From M3007 sp041736625 (GTDB taxonomy: Bacteria > Bacteroidota > Bacteroidia > Chitinophagales > Saprospiraceae): a stretch of 64,000 nt of DNA. The notes beneath the pieces were generated by a model that saw only the letters and a list, made by a program, of their open reading frames with translations, was not told the DNA's origin and did no database searches. Each line of letters starts with the position of its first letter. Within the stretch, counting starts at the first letter, position 1. The stretch lies in contig JBGSTG010000073.1 of the NCBI GenBank assembly GCA_041736625.1, positions 1-64,000 of the forward strand, in the 5' to 3' direction. The position numbers and the translations under genes were made by a program. This document shows, piece by piece, positions 8,466 to 19,400 of the stretch.

Positions 8466-9689
8466 TCAGGACACGAGCGCGTGTTGCCGGTCGAGCTGCC
8501 GGCGGTAGGTGTCGGCCAGGGCGTGGGCAATGGCGATGTTGTCGTATCGTTGCTCGCACAGGGCCCGCGCCCGTTCGCCGAGGCGCTCCAGTTGGTGACC
8601 TTGTTGTGTACACCAGGTGATGGCCTGGTCGAACGCCTCCGGGGAATCGGCCACCAGGCAGTGCTCCCTGTCAACGGCGTCAATGCCTTCCATGCCCAGG
8701 GTGGTGCTGAGCACCACCTTGCCCAGGGCCATGCCTTCCAGGGCTTTGGCGCGCATGCCGCCTCCCGACAACAGGGGAACCACCATCACGCTGTGGCGAT
8801 TGATGAATTCGGGGGCCGAGGGCACCTCTCCGTGCACCTGCACGCCGGGGAGTCTGAGGTTGGTCAGCCAGGCGGGGGTGTTTCGGCCGGCAATGTGCAG
8901 CTCCAGAGACGGGAAACGCCGGGACAGCAGCGGTTTCCAGACCTGATCGAGAAACCAGCGCAAGCCTTCCACATTCGGCATCCAGTCGAGCGAGCCGATA
9001 AATGACAGGCTCAGCGGACGGGTAAAGCTGGTCCGGTCGGGTTCGTAGGCCCGGCAATCTACTCCAATGGGGGCAATTACGCCCGGTTTTTGGAGGCCCA
9101 TGGCCTGGAAGTGCGTCAGGTCGCGCGCCGAAATGCTCACCATCAGGTCGTATTGGTTCAGGTGGGCCGTTTCGTAGGCCTTTAGTCGCGGCGTGATGTG
9201 CTGCAGGTAGCGGCGCTTGAGCGGTGGGCTGTTAACGGCCACCCGCTCCCAAATTTCGTGTTCGACGTTGTGCGCGCGCATGGCGATCAGCGCGTTGGAA
9301 TGCCTACGAATAACCGGGATGTAGGGCGCCAGGTACAAAGTTTCCAACTGCACCACGTCGAACGGTTCTTTTTGCAGGATGCCGACGAGCGCTTCGGAAA
9401 AACGCGGCTCAATGAACCGCTCAATGTGGTAGGACGTGCTGCAAAACAGGTTGCGAAGCGCCTGCAGGGGTTTAATCCGGTTGTCCACCATAACCGTTTC
9501 CATGCGGCTGTAAAAGTCGAGTGTGGGCGACAAATGCCGGGTATCCACCCAATGCTTACGCGTATTCATGGCCAGCAAGCTCACCGAACAACCCAACTCT
9601 GCAAATGCCTTCGACAGGTTGGCAATCGCCAAGCTTTCACCGTCTTTAACCGGATAGGGGAACTTTTTGCTCAGTTGTAGTATCTTCAT
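8466..9689 (-). CDS. Family 4 glycosyltransferase
   Basis: About 407 residues from the ATG at 9689 (MKILQLSKKFPYP). The open frame continues to 9755, but the extra N-terminal residues do not belong to the GT-B fold. The N-terminal domain has the usual KDGES/AIANLSKAFAELG acceptor-side region and MRAHNVEHEIW. The C-terminal donor domain contains LSFIGSLDWMPNVEGLRWFL and the donor-binding stretch PLLSGGGMRAKALEGMALGK with a conserved Glu, as in GT4 retaining transferases that use nucleotide sugars. It probably makes a surface polysaccharide or glycolipid. No other polysaccharide gene adjoins it. It is divergent from lolD across a 156-bp gap. Confidence 0.88.
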   Translation of the reverse strand: MKILQLSKKFPYPVKDGESLAIANLSKAFAELGCSVSLLAMNTRKHWVDTRHLSPTLDFYSRMETVMVDNRIKPLQALRNLFCSTSYHIERFIEPRFSEALVGILQKEPFDVVQLETLYLAPYIPVIRRHSNALIAMRAHNVEHEIWERVAVNSPPLKRRYLQHITPRLKAYETAHLNQYDLMVSISARDLTHFQAMGLQKPGVIAPIGVDCRAYEPDRTSFTRPLSLSFIGSLDWMPNVEGLRWFLDQVWKPLLSRRFPSLELHIAGRNTPAWLTNLRLPGVQVHGEVPSAPEFINRHSVMVVPLLSGGGMRAKALEGMALGKVVLSTTLGMEGIDAVDREHCLVADSPEAFDQAITWCTQQGHQLERLGERARALCEQRYDNIAIAHALADTYRRQLDRQHALVS

Positions 9690-9833
9690 GTGCTGGCCTC
9701 TCCGCTCAATAGGGGCGCAAAATACGGCGATTTTTGCCTTTGGACGCCATTGCACAGTTGAAGTTTAGGTAAAGTGTTTACATTTTGCAGCATTCGTTCT
9801 CCGGATTGCCCCATCCGTTATCCCAAATCGGGT

Positions 9834-9841
9834 TACTTTTG
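9834..9841 (+). promoter_or_regulatory. -7 box TACTTTTG immediately before lolD (leaderless start?)
   Basis: This is a full TAxxTTTG match whose last base is only 4 bp before the lolD ATG (9846). With a transcription start about 6 bp downstream of the box, the mRNA would begin at or just beside the start codon. The nearest upstream TTG is at 9806-9808, wider than the usual 19-bp spacing. Confidence 0.4.
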
Positions 9842-9845
9842 CCCC

Positions 9846-10499
9846 ATGTTATTGCGCGCAACCAACATTCACAAGCGTTTCGGCCGGCTGGAGATACTCA
9901 AAGGGGTGGACCTGGCGGTGGAAAAGGGGGAAATCGTCAGCATCATCGGCAAGTCAGGCGCCGGAAAAAGCACCCTGTTGCACATCCTGGGTACGCTGGA
10001 CGGCGCCGACCAGGGCGCGCTGGAAATTGCCGGCACGGCCGTTTTGCGGCTGAACAACCGGTCGTTGGCCGAATTCCGCAACCGCCGTATCGGGTTTGTT
10101 TTCCAGTTCCATCACCTGCTGCCCGAGTTCACGGCCCTCGAAAACGTTTGTATGCCGGGGTACATCGCCGGCCGGCCCGACAATGAGGTGCAGGCGCAAG
10201 CCAAAGAACTCCTCGATTTTTTGGGCCTGGCAGAACGCATCCAGCATAAACCGGCCCAGCTCAGCGGGGGGGAACAACAACGCGTGGCGGTGGCCCGCGC
10301 ACTGGTCAACAGCCCGGACATCATTTTTGCCGACGAACCCACCGGAAACCTCGACAGCCAGGCTTCAAAGGACCTGCACCGGCTTATCCGTCGACTGTGC
10401 GACGAGTTGGGGCAAACATTTGTGATCGTGACCCACAATCAGGAACTCGCCGAGCTCTCGGATCGCCGGATGACCATGGCCGATGGGCTTTTGAAATAG
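9846..10499 (+). CDS. lolD: LolD-like ABC transporter ATP-binding protein
   Basis: This 217-residue ATPase belongs to the LolD/MacB branch of ABC proteins, which power lipoprotein release or peptide export through FtsX-type permeases. Walker A GKSGAGKST is at residues 35-43. The Q-loop (FVFQFHHLLPEFTALENV) is of the LolD type, followed by the signature LSGGEQQRVAVARAL, Walker B IIFADEPTGNLD and the H-loop VTHNQELA. The open frame starts at 9774, but homology begins at MLLRATNIHK, so ATG 9846 is chosen. No LolC/LolE permease lies next to it, so it is an orphan ATPase that must pair with a permease encoded elsewhere. Its naming as LolD rather than a MacB-type ATPase is by overall similarity. 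Confidence 0.88.
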   Translation: MLLRATNIHKRFGRLEILKGVDLAVEKGEIVSIIGKSGAGKSTLLHILGTLDGADQGALEIAGTAVLRLNNRSLAEFRNRRIGFVFQFHHLLPEFTALENVCMPGYIAGRPDNEVQAQAKELLDFLGLAERIQHKPAQLSGGEQQRVAVARALVNSPDIIFADEPTGNLDSQASKDLHRLIRRLCDELGQTFVIVTHNQELAELSDRRMTMADGLLK

Positions 10500-10527
10500 C
10501 CATTTTTACTTTGTTTAGTTGCTGTTT

Positions 10528-10557
10528 TTGAAAAGTCAACCAATTGCCGTACTTTTG
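10528..10557 (+). promoter_or_regulatory. Bacteroidota-type promoter for the alkaline phosphatase gene
   Basis: TTG at 10528-10530 (within GTTTTTG) and TACTTTTG at 10550-10557 are separated by exactly 19 bp, matching the TTG-N19-TAxxTTTG promoter of this phylum. The predicted transcript starts near 10563, about 25 nt before the TTG start codon. This is the cleanest promoter in the window. Confidence 0.7.
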
Positions 10558-10587
10558 TAGCCGATCTTTTTTGATCGCGTTATTTCC

Positions 10588-11670
10588 TTGAGCATAATCG
10601 CCGCCAAATCAAACTTCGTGTTGCTCCTGCTTGTGCCTTGCCTTTTGTGGGGACAGGCGGAACGCCCGCTGAACATCATCCTGATGATCGGCGATGGGCT
10701 GGCCTTGCCCCAGGTGTCCTACTCCGTTTACTTAACGGGGGAAGAAAATAGCGCTTACCGCCGCTTTCCGGCGGTTGGTTTCCACAAATCGCATTCCCAC
10801 GACGACCTCATTACCGATTCTGGCGCCGGCGCCACGGCGTTTTCATGCGGCATCAAGACCAAAAACGGCGCGGTGGGCGTGCGCGACGACAACCTGCCGT
10901 GCACCAGTATCCTCGAAGAGCTTGACGCCCGCGGGTGGGCAACCGGCATCGTGGTCACCTGTTCCGCTACCCATGCCACACCCGCCTCTTTCATCGCTCA
11001 TCAGGAGATCCGCGCCTTCACAGAAGGCATCGCCGAGGATTATTTGTGCACCGAGCTCGACTGCTTTGTCGGCGGCGGCGCCCAGGCTTTTGCGCCGCAA
11101 GGTAAATGGCAGCACCTCAAGGACACGCTCCTGAGCCGCGGTTACCGCGTGGACAATGGGGTTTCTTTTCGCCGAATGCCCATGGATGGCTCGGCGCCCT
11201 TTTTCCTGTTCACCGCGCCTGCCGAGCCGGGTGCAGCCACCGAAGGGCGCGAGTATCTCCCCGGCGCCGTGGAGGCGGTGCTCCCTTTCCTGCAACGCCG
11301 CAGTCCCAAAGGATTTTTCCTGCTGGTGGAAGGCAGCCAGATCGACTGGGCCCTGCACGCCAACAACGATACTTGGCTTCGCGACGAGTTAATCGATTTC
11401 GACAAGGCTGTCCACAAAGCGCTGGATTTCGCGGCCGCCCAAGGCAATACACTCGTCCTTGTCACCGGAGACCACGAATGCGGTGGCCTGACACTCCTGG
11501 AAGGCAACACGCCCATGGAGTTGCAAGCCCGTTTCCTGGACCGCCAGCACACCGGCGCCCTGGTGCCGGTATACGCCTTTGGTCCGCAGTCAGCATTGTT
11601 CTCCGGGATATACGAAAATACCGCATTATACTGGAAAATGTGGGGTGCTTTGGGGTTGCAGCCTTGGTAG
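10588..11670 (+). CDS. Alkaline phosphatase family protein
   Basis: A 360-residue secreted phosphomonoesterase of the PhoA superfamily. The start codon is TTG at 10588, chosen because it precedes a typical signal peptide (hydrophobic run FVLLLLVPCLLWGQA) and no ATG occurs before the catalytic domain. Metal- and phosphate-binding motifs are present: MIGDG with Asp36, the nucleophile region ITDSGAGATAFSCG with Ser78, VEGSQIDWALHANN and VTGDHECGGLTL. It is shorter than E. coli PhoA (about 450 residues) but close to other bacterial members. It hydrolyses phosphate esters in the periplasm. It is monocistronic, preceded by a strong promoter, and converges with the S41 protease gene. I see no Pho-box-like element. 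Confidence 0.9.
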   Translation: MSIIAAKSNFVLLLLVPCLLWGQAERPLNIILMIGDGLALPQVSYSVYLTGEENSAYRRFPAVGFHKSHSHDDLITDSGAGATAFSCGIKTKNGAVGVRDDNLPCTSILEELDARGWATGIVVTCSATHATPASFIAHQEIRAFTEGIAEDYLCTELDCFVGGGAQAFAPQGKWQHLKDTLLSRGYRVDNGVSFRRMPMDGSAPFFLFTAPAEPGAATEGREYLPGAVEAVLPFLQRRSPKGFFLLVEGSQIDWALHANNDTWLRDELIDFDKAVHKALDFAAAQGNTLVLVTGDHECGGLTLLEGNTPMELQARFLDRQHTGALVPVYAFGPQSALFSGIYENTALYWKMWGALGLQPW

Positions 11671-11773
11671 CATGCATTTTACCCGCTGAGTAGAATCCTG
11701 ATGAATTGGTCGGGCGCGGAAAGGCTGCGAATGGCTTCCGGCGGTGGGACTACACCCCAATTTAAAGTACAAC

Positions 11774-13411
11774 CTACCGTTTCACCAACGGCTCCCCATC
11801 CCGGAGCAACCGGACAGCCTTTTCCACGGCCGGGTCGTCGTCGTTCAGCACGCTGTACAGGCCTTCTTGCTGGAACAGCAATTTGCCGATGCGCGCCTTG
11901 AATTGCGTTTGGAGTTCACGGCGGCAAGCGGCGAGTTGTGCCGGCTCGGGCGCCGCGCCGCCTTCCTGTTCGGCGTAGGCAACCAATTCGTCAATGGCAT
12001 CGGAAGCGGGTTCCCATTTTTGTCGAAAATCGCTCAACTGCTCCGGAAACGCGGTGCGGGGCTGGTTTTCCAGCCATCGGGCGGCGAACTGGGGCAAATG
12101 CTGCCGAACCTTGATGTAATAGGCGTTCATAAACGAGGTGTCTATGGGAACAAACACATCGGGCATGATACCCCCATGCGCAAATACGATTCGACCAAGG
12201 CCGGTGTAGTAGGCAGTGCTGTCGCTGACGGGAATGGCCGTTTTGCCGGATAACTCCCCGTTTTTCAGTCTTTCCTGCGGGTCTTTTTCGTAGTCCTCTT
12301 TGCCGGTGTACGCGCGTTGGATGCTGCGACCACTGGGGGTGAAATACCGGGCTACCGTCAGGCGCAAGGCGCCACCGTTGCTCAGGGGGTATTGTTCCTG
12401 CACCAGACCTTTGCCGTAGGAGCGCCGACCGATGATCCAGCCCCGGTCGTGGTCCTGGATGGCGCCGGCCATGATCTCACTGGCCGAGGCCGAACCTTCG
12501 TCTATGAGTACGGCGATGTTGCGAATGTCGAAGCGGGCGCGGCCGTTGCTTTCGTAGTTGCGACGCTCTTCGGTGCGTCCTTCGGTGTAAACGAGCAGTT
12601 TGCCTTCCGGAAAGAGTTGGCTGAGCATATCCGTCGCCTCATTAAGATAACCGCCGGGATTGCCGCGCAGATCGAGCACCAGGTCTTTCATTTTTTCCTG
12701 TTCCACCAGTTGGCTGAGGGCTTCCATAAACTCCTGATGGGTGCGCGCGGTGAAGCGGTTTACCTTGATGTATCCCGTTTGTTCGTTGAGCATGTATGCC
12801 ACGTCGACGCTGTATACCGGTATCACGTCGCGTGTGACGACAAATTCGCGTAAAGCGGATTCGCGGCCCCGCCGCACCCCCAGACGCACTTTGGTGCCTT
12901 TGGGGCCCCGAAGCTTTCCGTAAATCTGCCCTGTTTCCATTTTCACGCCCGCAACGGTCGTATCGTTGATCGTTACGATCTTGTCACCGGCCATAACACC
13001 CGCCGCCTCGGAGGGGCCGCCGGAAAGGGGCGACACCACCTGAATGGTATCGTCGAGCAGGATGAATTCCACACCGATGCCCTCAAAATTTCCGCTCATG
13101 TCTTCCTGTACGGCCCGTAATTCCGCTGGACTAATGTACACGGAGTGGGGGTCAAGTCTGGCCAGCAGCTCTTCGACAGCTGCCTCGCGCAACGCATCGG
13201 TATCGATGGTGTCGACGTATTTGGACTCGATGTAGCGCAATACCTCATCAATCGATCCCGCAGCGTTGAGTGCCTTGCGGCTACCCGGCGAGTAGTGGAT
13301 TAACGACTCGTTGCGGGGCAGTTTTTGCCCGATGAACATGCCCATCGAGAGTACGGCTGCCAATATTAAGGGTAGTCGTACCTGAAATGGGCTGTTGGTG
13401 GTGGATGCCAT
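11774..13411 (-). CDS. S41-family C-terminal processing protease (CtpA/Prc type)
   Basis: This 545-residue serine protease has an N-terminal membrane anchor or signal (LILAAVLSMGMFIG). A PDZ domain at about residues 95-180 recognises C-terminal tails (GIGVEFILLDDTIQVVSPL, AGDKIVTIND). The S41 catalytic domain has LVLDLRGNPGGYL, the nucleophile in GSASASEIMAGA and the general-base Lys in GRRSYGKGLVQ. The Ser (middle of SASAS) and Lys are 25 residues apart, as in Tsp/CtpA. The C-terminal 150 residues carry a linker and helical extension. It works in the periplasm on protein C-termini. It lies 60 bp downstream of a giant type B adhesin gene in the same direction. Confidence 0.93.
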   Translation of the reverse strand: MASTTNSPFQVRLPLILAAVLSMGMFIGQKLPRNESLIHYSPGSRKALNAAGSIDEVLRYIESKYVDTIDTDALREAAVEELLARLDPHSVYISPAELRAVQEDMSGNFEGIGVEFILLDDTIQVVSPLSGGPSEAAGVMAGDKIVTINDTTVAGVKMETGQIYGKLRGPKGTKVRLGVRRGRESALREFVVTRDVIPVYSVDVAYMLNEQTGYIKVNRFTARTHQEFMEALSQLVEQEKMKDLVLDLRGNPGGYLNEATDMLSQLFPEGKLLVYTEGRTEERRNYESNGRARFDIRNIAVLIDEGSASASEIMAGAIQDHDRGWIIGRRSYGKGLVQEQYPLSNGGALRLTVARYFTPSGRSIQRAYTGKEDYEKDPQERLKNGELSGKTAIPVSDSTAYYTGLGRIVFAHGGIMPDVFVPIDTSFMNAYYIKVRQHLPQFAARWLENQPRTAFPEQLSDFRQKWEPASDAIDELVAYAEQEGGAAPEPAQLAACRRELQTQFKARIGKLLFQQEGLYSVLNDDDPAVEKAVRLLRDGEPLVKR

Positions 13412-13471
13412 GTATTGTAAACGTTATTCAGGGTGCAAAACAATGGTAAAACAAGGAAGTTTTAAAAAAAA

Positions 13472-16400
13472 CTATTGCCGTACCAGCGTCACGTCCCCTG
13501 TATACTGAATAACTTCTCCATCAATGAACTCAATTTCAGCAAACCAGACGTAAACATCGTTGTCGCTGTCCTCTCCGTTCACCTGACCGTTCCACGCGAC
13601 CAGGGGGTCGCCGGGCAGGAAATTGTCGGCCTGATGCACCACGCTGCCCCAACGGTCGAATACAAACCACTTCAGGATGCGGGTGACGCCCGTTCCGGCG
13701 TATATCTGGAACACGCTGTTGTCCGGGTCGTTGCTCTCAGGATTAAATACGTTGGGCACATAAACCAGTCGATCTTTCCGTACAATGATGGTAATTCGGT
13801 CGGTTACCGTACACCCGTTGCTGTCCACCAACGTCAGGTTCTGGATGTAGGAGCTCAATGGCTGGTGGGTGTAAGTGAGGCAGGTCGGATCGGCGCAGGG
13901 GGCGGCAGGCGCCCAGCTAATGGATGCCAGCGGCGTGGTGTACACCAGCAAAGCTTCCACGGTTACCGGTTCGCCCAGCTGGATTTCCTGATCCGGCCCC
14001 AGATCGAGCGCCAGCTGACCGGGTTCCGAGATGTTAATCGTCGTATCCAGGGCACAGCCGTTTCCATCCACCAGACTGAGCAGGTAATCGCCGTTGCCCA
14101 GGTCTTCGAACACACCTGCTGCGGCGGACTCGCCATTCAGCGAGTACAAATAGGGCGGTTGCCCGCCTTGCAGCCCGAGCACTATGATGTGCCCGTTTTC
14201 ATCCCCGGTGCAGCGAATGTTTTGTATATCAAGAAGAAATCCGGTGGGCACGTTCGGATCGTATTCCACCAGAACAACCGAGCTGTCGGCGCAACCGTTG
14301 AGCAGGTTGGTCACGAGGAACGTGTACGTGCCGATCTGATCGACCACCGGAGCGGTGGTATTGGCCCCGGAGACAATGTTTCCATCCATTGTCGTCCATT
14401 GGTAGCTGAAATTGGGGCCAGTCGAGGTGCCGGCGGTGACGAGCGTCAGGGAGGTCGTGTTGCAATCCAGCAGGGTCGGCGCAAAGGCGGAGACCACAGG
14501 CGCCGTAAAGTTGCCAATCACGTCCACCGAAAGGGTGTTGGAGCAACCGTTCGAAGCGGTGATCACAAATTGATAATTCCCCGGTTGGGTGACAGCCACT
14601 TCCAGGCTATCGGATTGGAAACCACCGGGGCCAAACCACATACCGGTGGCGCCGGGTGTGCTGATTACGGCACTAATGACGTCGGAGCCGTTGTTTGTGC
14701 AATTCAGGATGGCGCCTTCGACCGCGCCCTCCGGAATGTCCTCATCCAGGCTGACACTTGTGCTTCCCGTGCTCCGGCAACCGTTGGGAGCCGTAGCCAC
14801 GACGTCATAAGTGCCGGGTTGGTTCACGGTTAGCGTCGCCAGGGTTTCATTCCCGGGGTTAATACCCGTGCCTGACCACAGAAACACCGTTCCGGGCAGG
14901 TCGCTTACCACTGAAATGACGGCCGAGGGCTGACCACAATCTATGGTATCGCCAGTCAGGGTAAGCGCAGGTTCAGCGTTATCGAGCAACACCGTGACCT
15001 CATCCACGCGGGTACAACCGGTGTTCGAATTGGTCACCGTGACGGAGTAGACGCCGGGCAGTGTCACCGCCGGGGAAATGCTGGTGCTGTTATTGGCATT
15101 GATATCAGGGCCTGCCCAGGCGAAATCGATCGAGCCGGCCGGGGTGGATTGTCCTGCATCCAGGATTACGGACAGGGTGACGCAAGTCAACGTTTGATCC
15201 GGACCGGCATCAGCCACGGGGAGGTTTTGGGAGAGGTTTACTTCCACTTCGTCGGTACTGGTGCAGCCATTGACCAGGTTGGTGATCAAAACGGTGTAGG
15301 TTCCGGGAATATTGACCAGTGGTTCCAGGATGGATTCATTGGCCGGGGTGATGCCGGGTCCCGACCATTGAACACCAAACCCTGGGCCGTTGTCTGATCC
15401 GGCTGCGCTGATGGTCACCCCGTTTGTCGTGGTGCAGGTAATGGTTTGATCCGAACCGGCGTCTGCAAATGGCGGTAAAATATCCTCTCCAACGGTCACA
15501 AAGTCGGTTTTACTGCATCCGTTGTTCTGGTTGCTCACGGTCAGGGTGTACAGGCCGGGAAGGGTGGCATTGGCAACGGCGTTCGATGCCGTTGCCGGCA
15601 CTACCGCCGGTCCCGTCCATAGGTAGGTGATGCCGGCGCCGGCGTCCGATAGTATGCCGTTGAGCGTGACCGTGTCCACCGCACAATTGAGGGTAGGATC
15701 GGCTCCGGCGTCGGCAACCGGGAAATCGCCGTCCAGGGCCACATAAACGGCGTCGGTCGACAGGCACAGGTTGACGGTATTGGTTACCGTAACCACGTAC
15801 AACCCGGAGTCGGCCACTACCGGACTTTGCTGATCAAAATTATTGCTGTTGATGCCCGGGCCGTCCCACAGGTAAATAAAAATTGCTCCCGAGCTGGAGC
15901 CGGATCCGTCGATGGGCAGGTTGTTTTGGGCGCAGGTCAACGTGATGTCGGGGCCTGCATTGGCCGTGGGAAGCTGGTTGTCGACGATAACGGCAACCTG
16001 ATCACTAGTTGCGCATCCATTTACCGTGTCCGTAACCAATAAATTATACTGGCCACCCAGTGCAACAACAGGCGATTGGAGCCCCTCGTCGCCCGGTTGA
16101 ATACCCGCGCCGGTCCAAAAATATATAAATGTTGAACCGGTGGACGACAGGCTGCCGTCGAGCGTAGCGGTGGTGTCTTTGCAATTGATGATGTGGTCTG
16201 CTCCGGCGTTCGCTGTCGGAGCCAAGGTATCTATTCCGACCACTACCGTATCGCTGGTTGCGCAGGCGTTGCTGTTGTCGAGCACGGTGGCAATGTAAGT
16301 TCCCGGTTGGTCTATTGGAGCGTTATTCAGGTTGATGTTTCCCGGATTAATGCCGGGCCCTTGCCAGGTAATCTGAAAATTGGCTCCTATGCTGGAGGCT

Positions 16401-19400
16401 GATGCGTCGAGTGTGTACACCGGCGCGGTACACGTGATGATGCCATCAGGGCCTGCTTCGGTGACCGGGAATACGGCATTGGTAAATACCGTTGCCTGGT
16501 CCAGTGCGATACATCCGTTGCTGGTGTCGGTGACGATCAGCTCGTACACACCGGCAATCCCCACTATCGGCTGGGCAAGCACCTCTCTTGCGGGGTCGAT
16601 GTCCGGGCCGACCCACAGGTAGGTGAACACTGGCCCGCTGGACGAATTGCCGCCTATGGTTGTCGCAATGTTCACGCAATCAATGGTCTGATCCGGACCG
16701 GCATCGGCCGTAGGCGGCGCCTGGTCATCCGAGACCGTCGTAGCGGCCGTAGCGGTGCATTGGGTAGCGACATTGGTAATTAGCACCGTGTACATGCCGG
16801 GTAAGTTCACCACCGGCTCCACCAGACTTTCCGTGGCCGGTGTAATGGCCGGCCCGCTCCAGAACACGTTAAAACCGGGGCCGATGTCGGACGCGCCTGC
16901 TCGCAGCGTGTCGGCGCCGCCATTGTAGCAGTTGAGCACCAGATCCGGGCCTGCATTGGCCGCCGGCGCCGCCGTATCGATGGCCACCACCACGACGTCG
17001 GTATTGAAGCAGTTGTTGGTGGTATTGGTGACGGTCAGGGCGTAGGCTCCGGGAAGTGTAATGCCTGTGGGGCTCTGAAGCGTGTCGTTGGGCGCGGCAA
17101 TACCCGGGCCGCTCCATTGATAAAGGATATCGGGTGCGGCGGATGAACCGCTACCGTCTAAGTCTATCGACGTGATGGCGCAGGTGATGGTTTGATCCGC
17201 GCCGGCGTTGGCCACCGGCAGGTCGGCATCCTGGAGGACATCCACCTGGTCGGTGCTGGTGCAGCCATTTGCCGGGTCGGTCACCAGAAGGATATAGGGG
17301 CCGGATTGTGTAACGGTTGGTATTTGTTCGTTTTGGTTATTGGCGCCGATACCCGGGCCAGTCCACAGATAGGTGACGTTTGCGGGCAATCCTGACCCGT
17401 TCAGGGAAACACCTCCGGGGGTTGAGCACGTCAGTGTCATGTCCTGTCCGGCATCGGCGGTGGGCAAGTCAACGTTAACATTCACCGTGGCGTCATCGGT
17501 TGCGGTACACCCATTCAGGATATTGGTAATAACCAACACATAAACGCCGGGTTGGTCTACTACGGGATTGTATTGACTCTGGTTTGCTGGTGTGATCCCC
17601 GGGCCCGACCACAATGCTGTAAAATTGGCGCCGGCACTCGATCCGGCGCTGTTCAGTTGCACACTGGTCACGGCGCAGGTAATCGTCTGGTCCGGTCCGG
17701 CTATGGCATTGGGCGCCTGGATGTCCAGGCCGATGGTTACGGAATCGGTTTGTGTACACCCGTTCAGGTTATTGGTGACCTGAAGGGTATAAAGCCCTGG
17801 TTGGTCGACCGTTGGGGTAGGTACGTTCTGGTTAGCAGGCGTAATACCGGGTCCGGTCCATAAAAAAGCGACCGGCGCTCCGCCGGCGGCGCCATTTCCA
17901 TCGAGAACTACGGATGTGATGGAGCAGGTAATGGTCTTGTCGTTCCCGGCAGAAACGGTGGGCTGGGCGGTATCCATGCCCACCATAGTGGTGTCGGCAC
18001 GTGTGCAGCCGTTGGTGGCATTGGTCACCGTTACTACATAGGCGCCTGAGGCGTTCACTTGCGGGTTTTGAAACGATTGTTGCCCGGGCAATATGCCGGG
18101 GCCGCTCCATTGAAACAGGCCGTTGGGTGCATTGGTCTGCACATCAACGGTAACGACCGGATCGAAACAGGTGATGGTGTCACCTAAAGCCAGCGCCGTT
18201 GGCGGGGTGTTGTCGGCAATTACGGCTGCGGTGTCCGTAGAAGTGCAACTATTGAAGGGGTTGGTCACGACAACGGAATAGACCCCCGGAGTAGTAACCA
18301 CCGGATTGGGCAGGTTGTCGTTCGCCGGGGTGATACCTGGTCCCGACCATTGATAGTTCAGATTCAACGAATCTGAAACGGCCTGAAGGGTAACGCTCTG
18401 GTTGGTGCTCAGGCATCCGATGATGCCCCCGGTAGCCACTACGCCTGGAGGCGTTACGTTGCCGGGGACGACAATCTGGGCAGTATCACGGCAAGTGACC
18501 AGGCCGGTCGTATTGCTTACAACAAGGGTATATGAACCAGGCTGCGCGATATTCTGGGTAATCATATTGCCCAGTGGCGCGCCCAATGCGTTCGTCCAGA
18601 CATAGGACACGGTGGGGCCAGTCGTGGATCCATTGCCGTCCAGAGTGATTTGTGGGTTGGCGCAGTTAAGCGTGGCCACGGGAGCGATCTGTGCAAGCGC
18701 AGGTACCGTTGTGATGTTGAAACGAACCACACTGTCGCAACCTTCAAATGATTCAAAGGTTTCGAAAAACGGACCTCCGGTCTGGCAATAATCCGTGTTG
18801 TTTACAGTAAAACAGGAACCTTCACAGATGAACTGGTTGCCCAAATTGGTCACAATCTGTGGTTTTACCTTGATGGTTTGGCGAACCAGGCTGTCGCATC
18901 CCAAATAGGAGTCGTAAGGCGTAGATGTCAGGTTAAAGGTGCCCACCGAGGTCACCGGTGTGAAAGGCGGTTCTTCCCAGAAGTACGGCAGGTCATCAAA
19001 ACAGACGGTAACGGTGTCCAAAATAGTAGGCGGAATGGGCTGATTAATTACGTTGATGCACGTGGTGATTGGCGGTGTGCAGGCGTTACCCACCGAAACG
19101 CACACTACGCCACCCGCATTTCCGAAGGTGATATCTACCGAAACGCCTTCCGGCGACGGAAGGGTGACCACATTGCCCATGCCATTGATCGAAGCGCCGT
19201 TTGGCGCAGTCCAGCGGTAGTAGCCGGCGCCGGGAATAGGCGGAATGCTGTAGGTTGTCATGGCGCCCGGACATACGACAAGCGGGCCCGAGGGCGGCGG
19301 CGGAGCGGTCGGTGTGGGTGGTGTGACGGAACCGGAAATAACGGAGATTTCAAAATTGCAAATATCATTCGACCACCCGTCGATCATCAGGTAGTATGTC

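Noticed and set aside
13475..14833. 452-codon plus-strand frame opposite giant paralogue A
   Set aside because: It is antisense to a gene with clear sorting-domain and Ig-module motifs, and has low-complexity, repeat-derived sequence.
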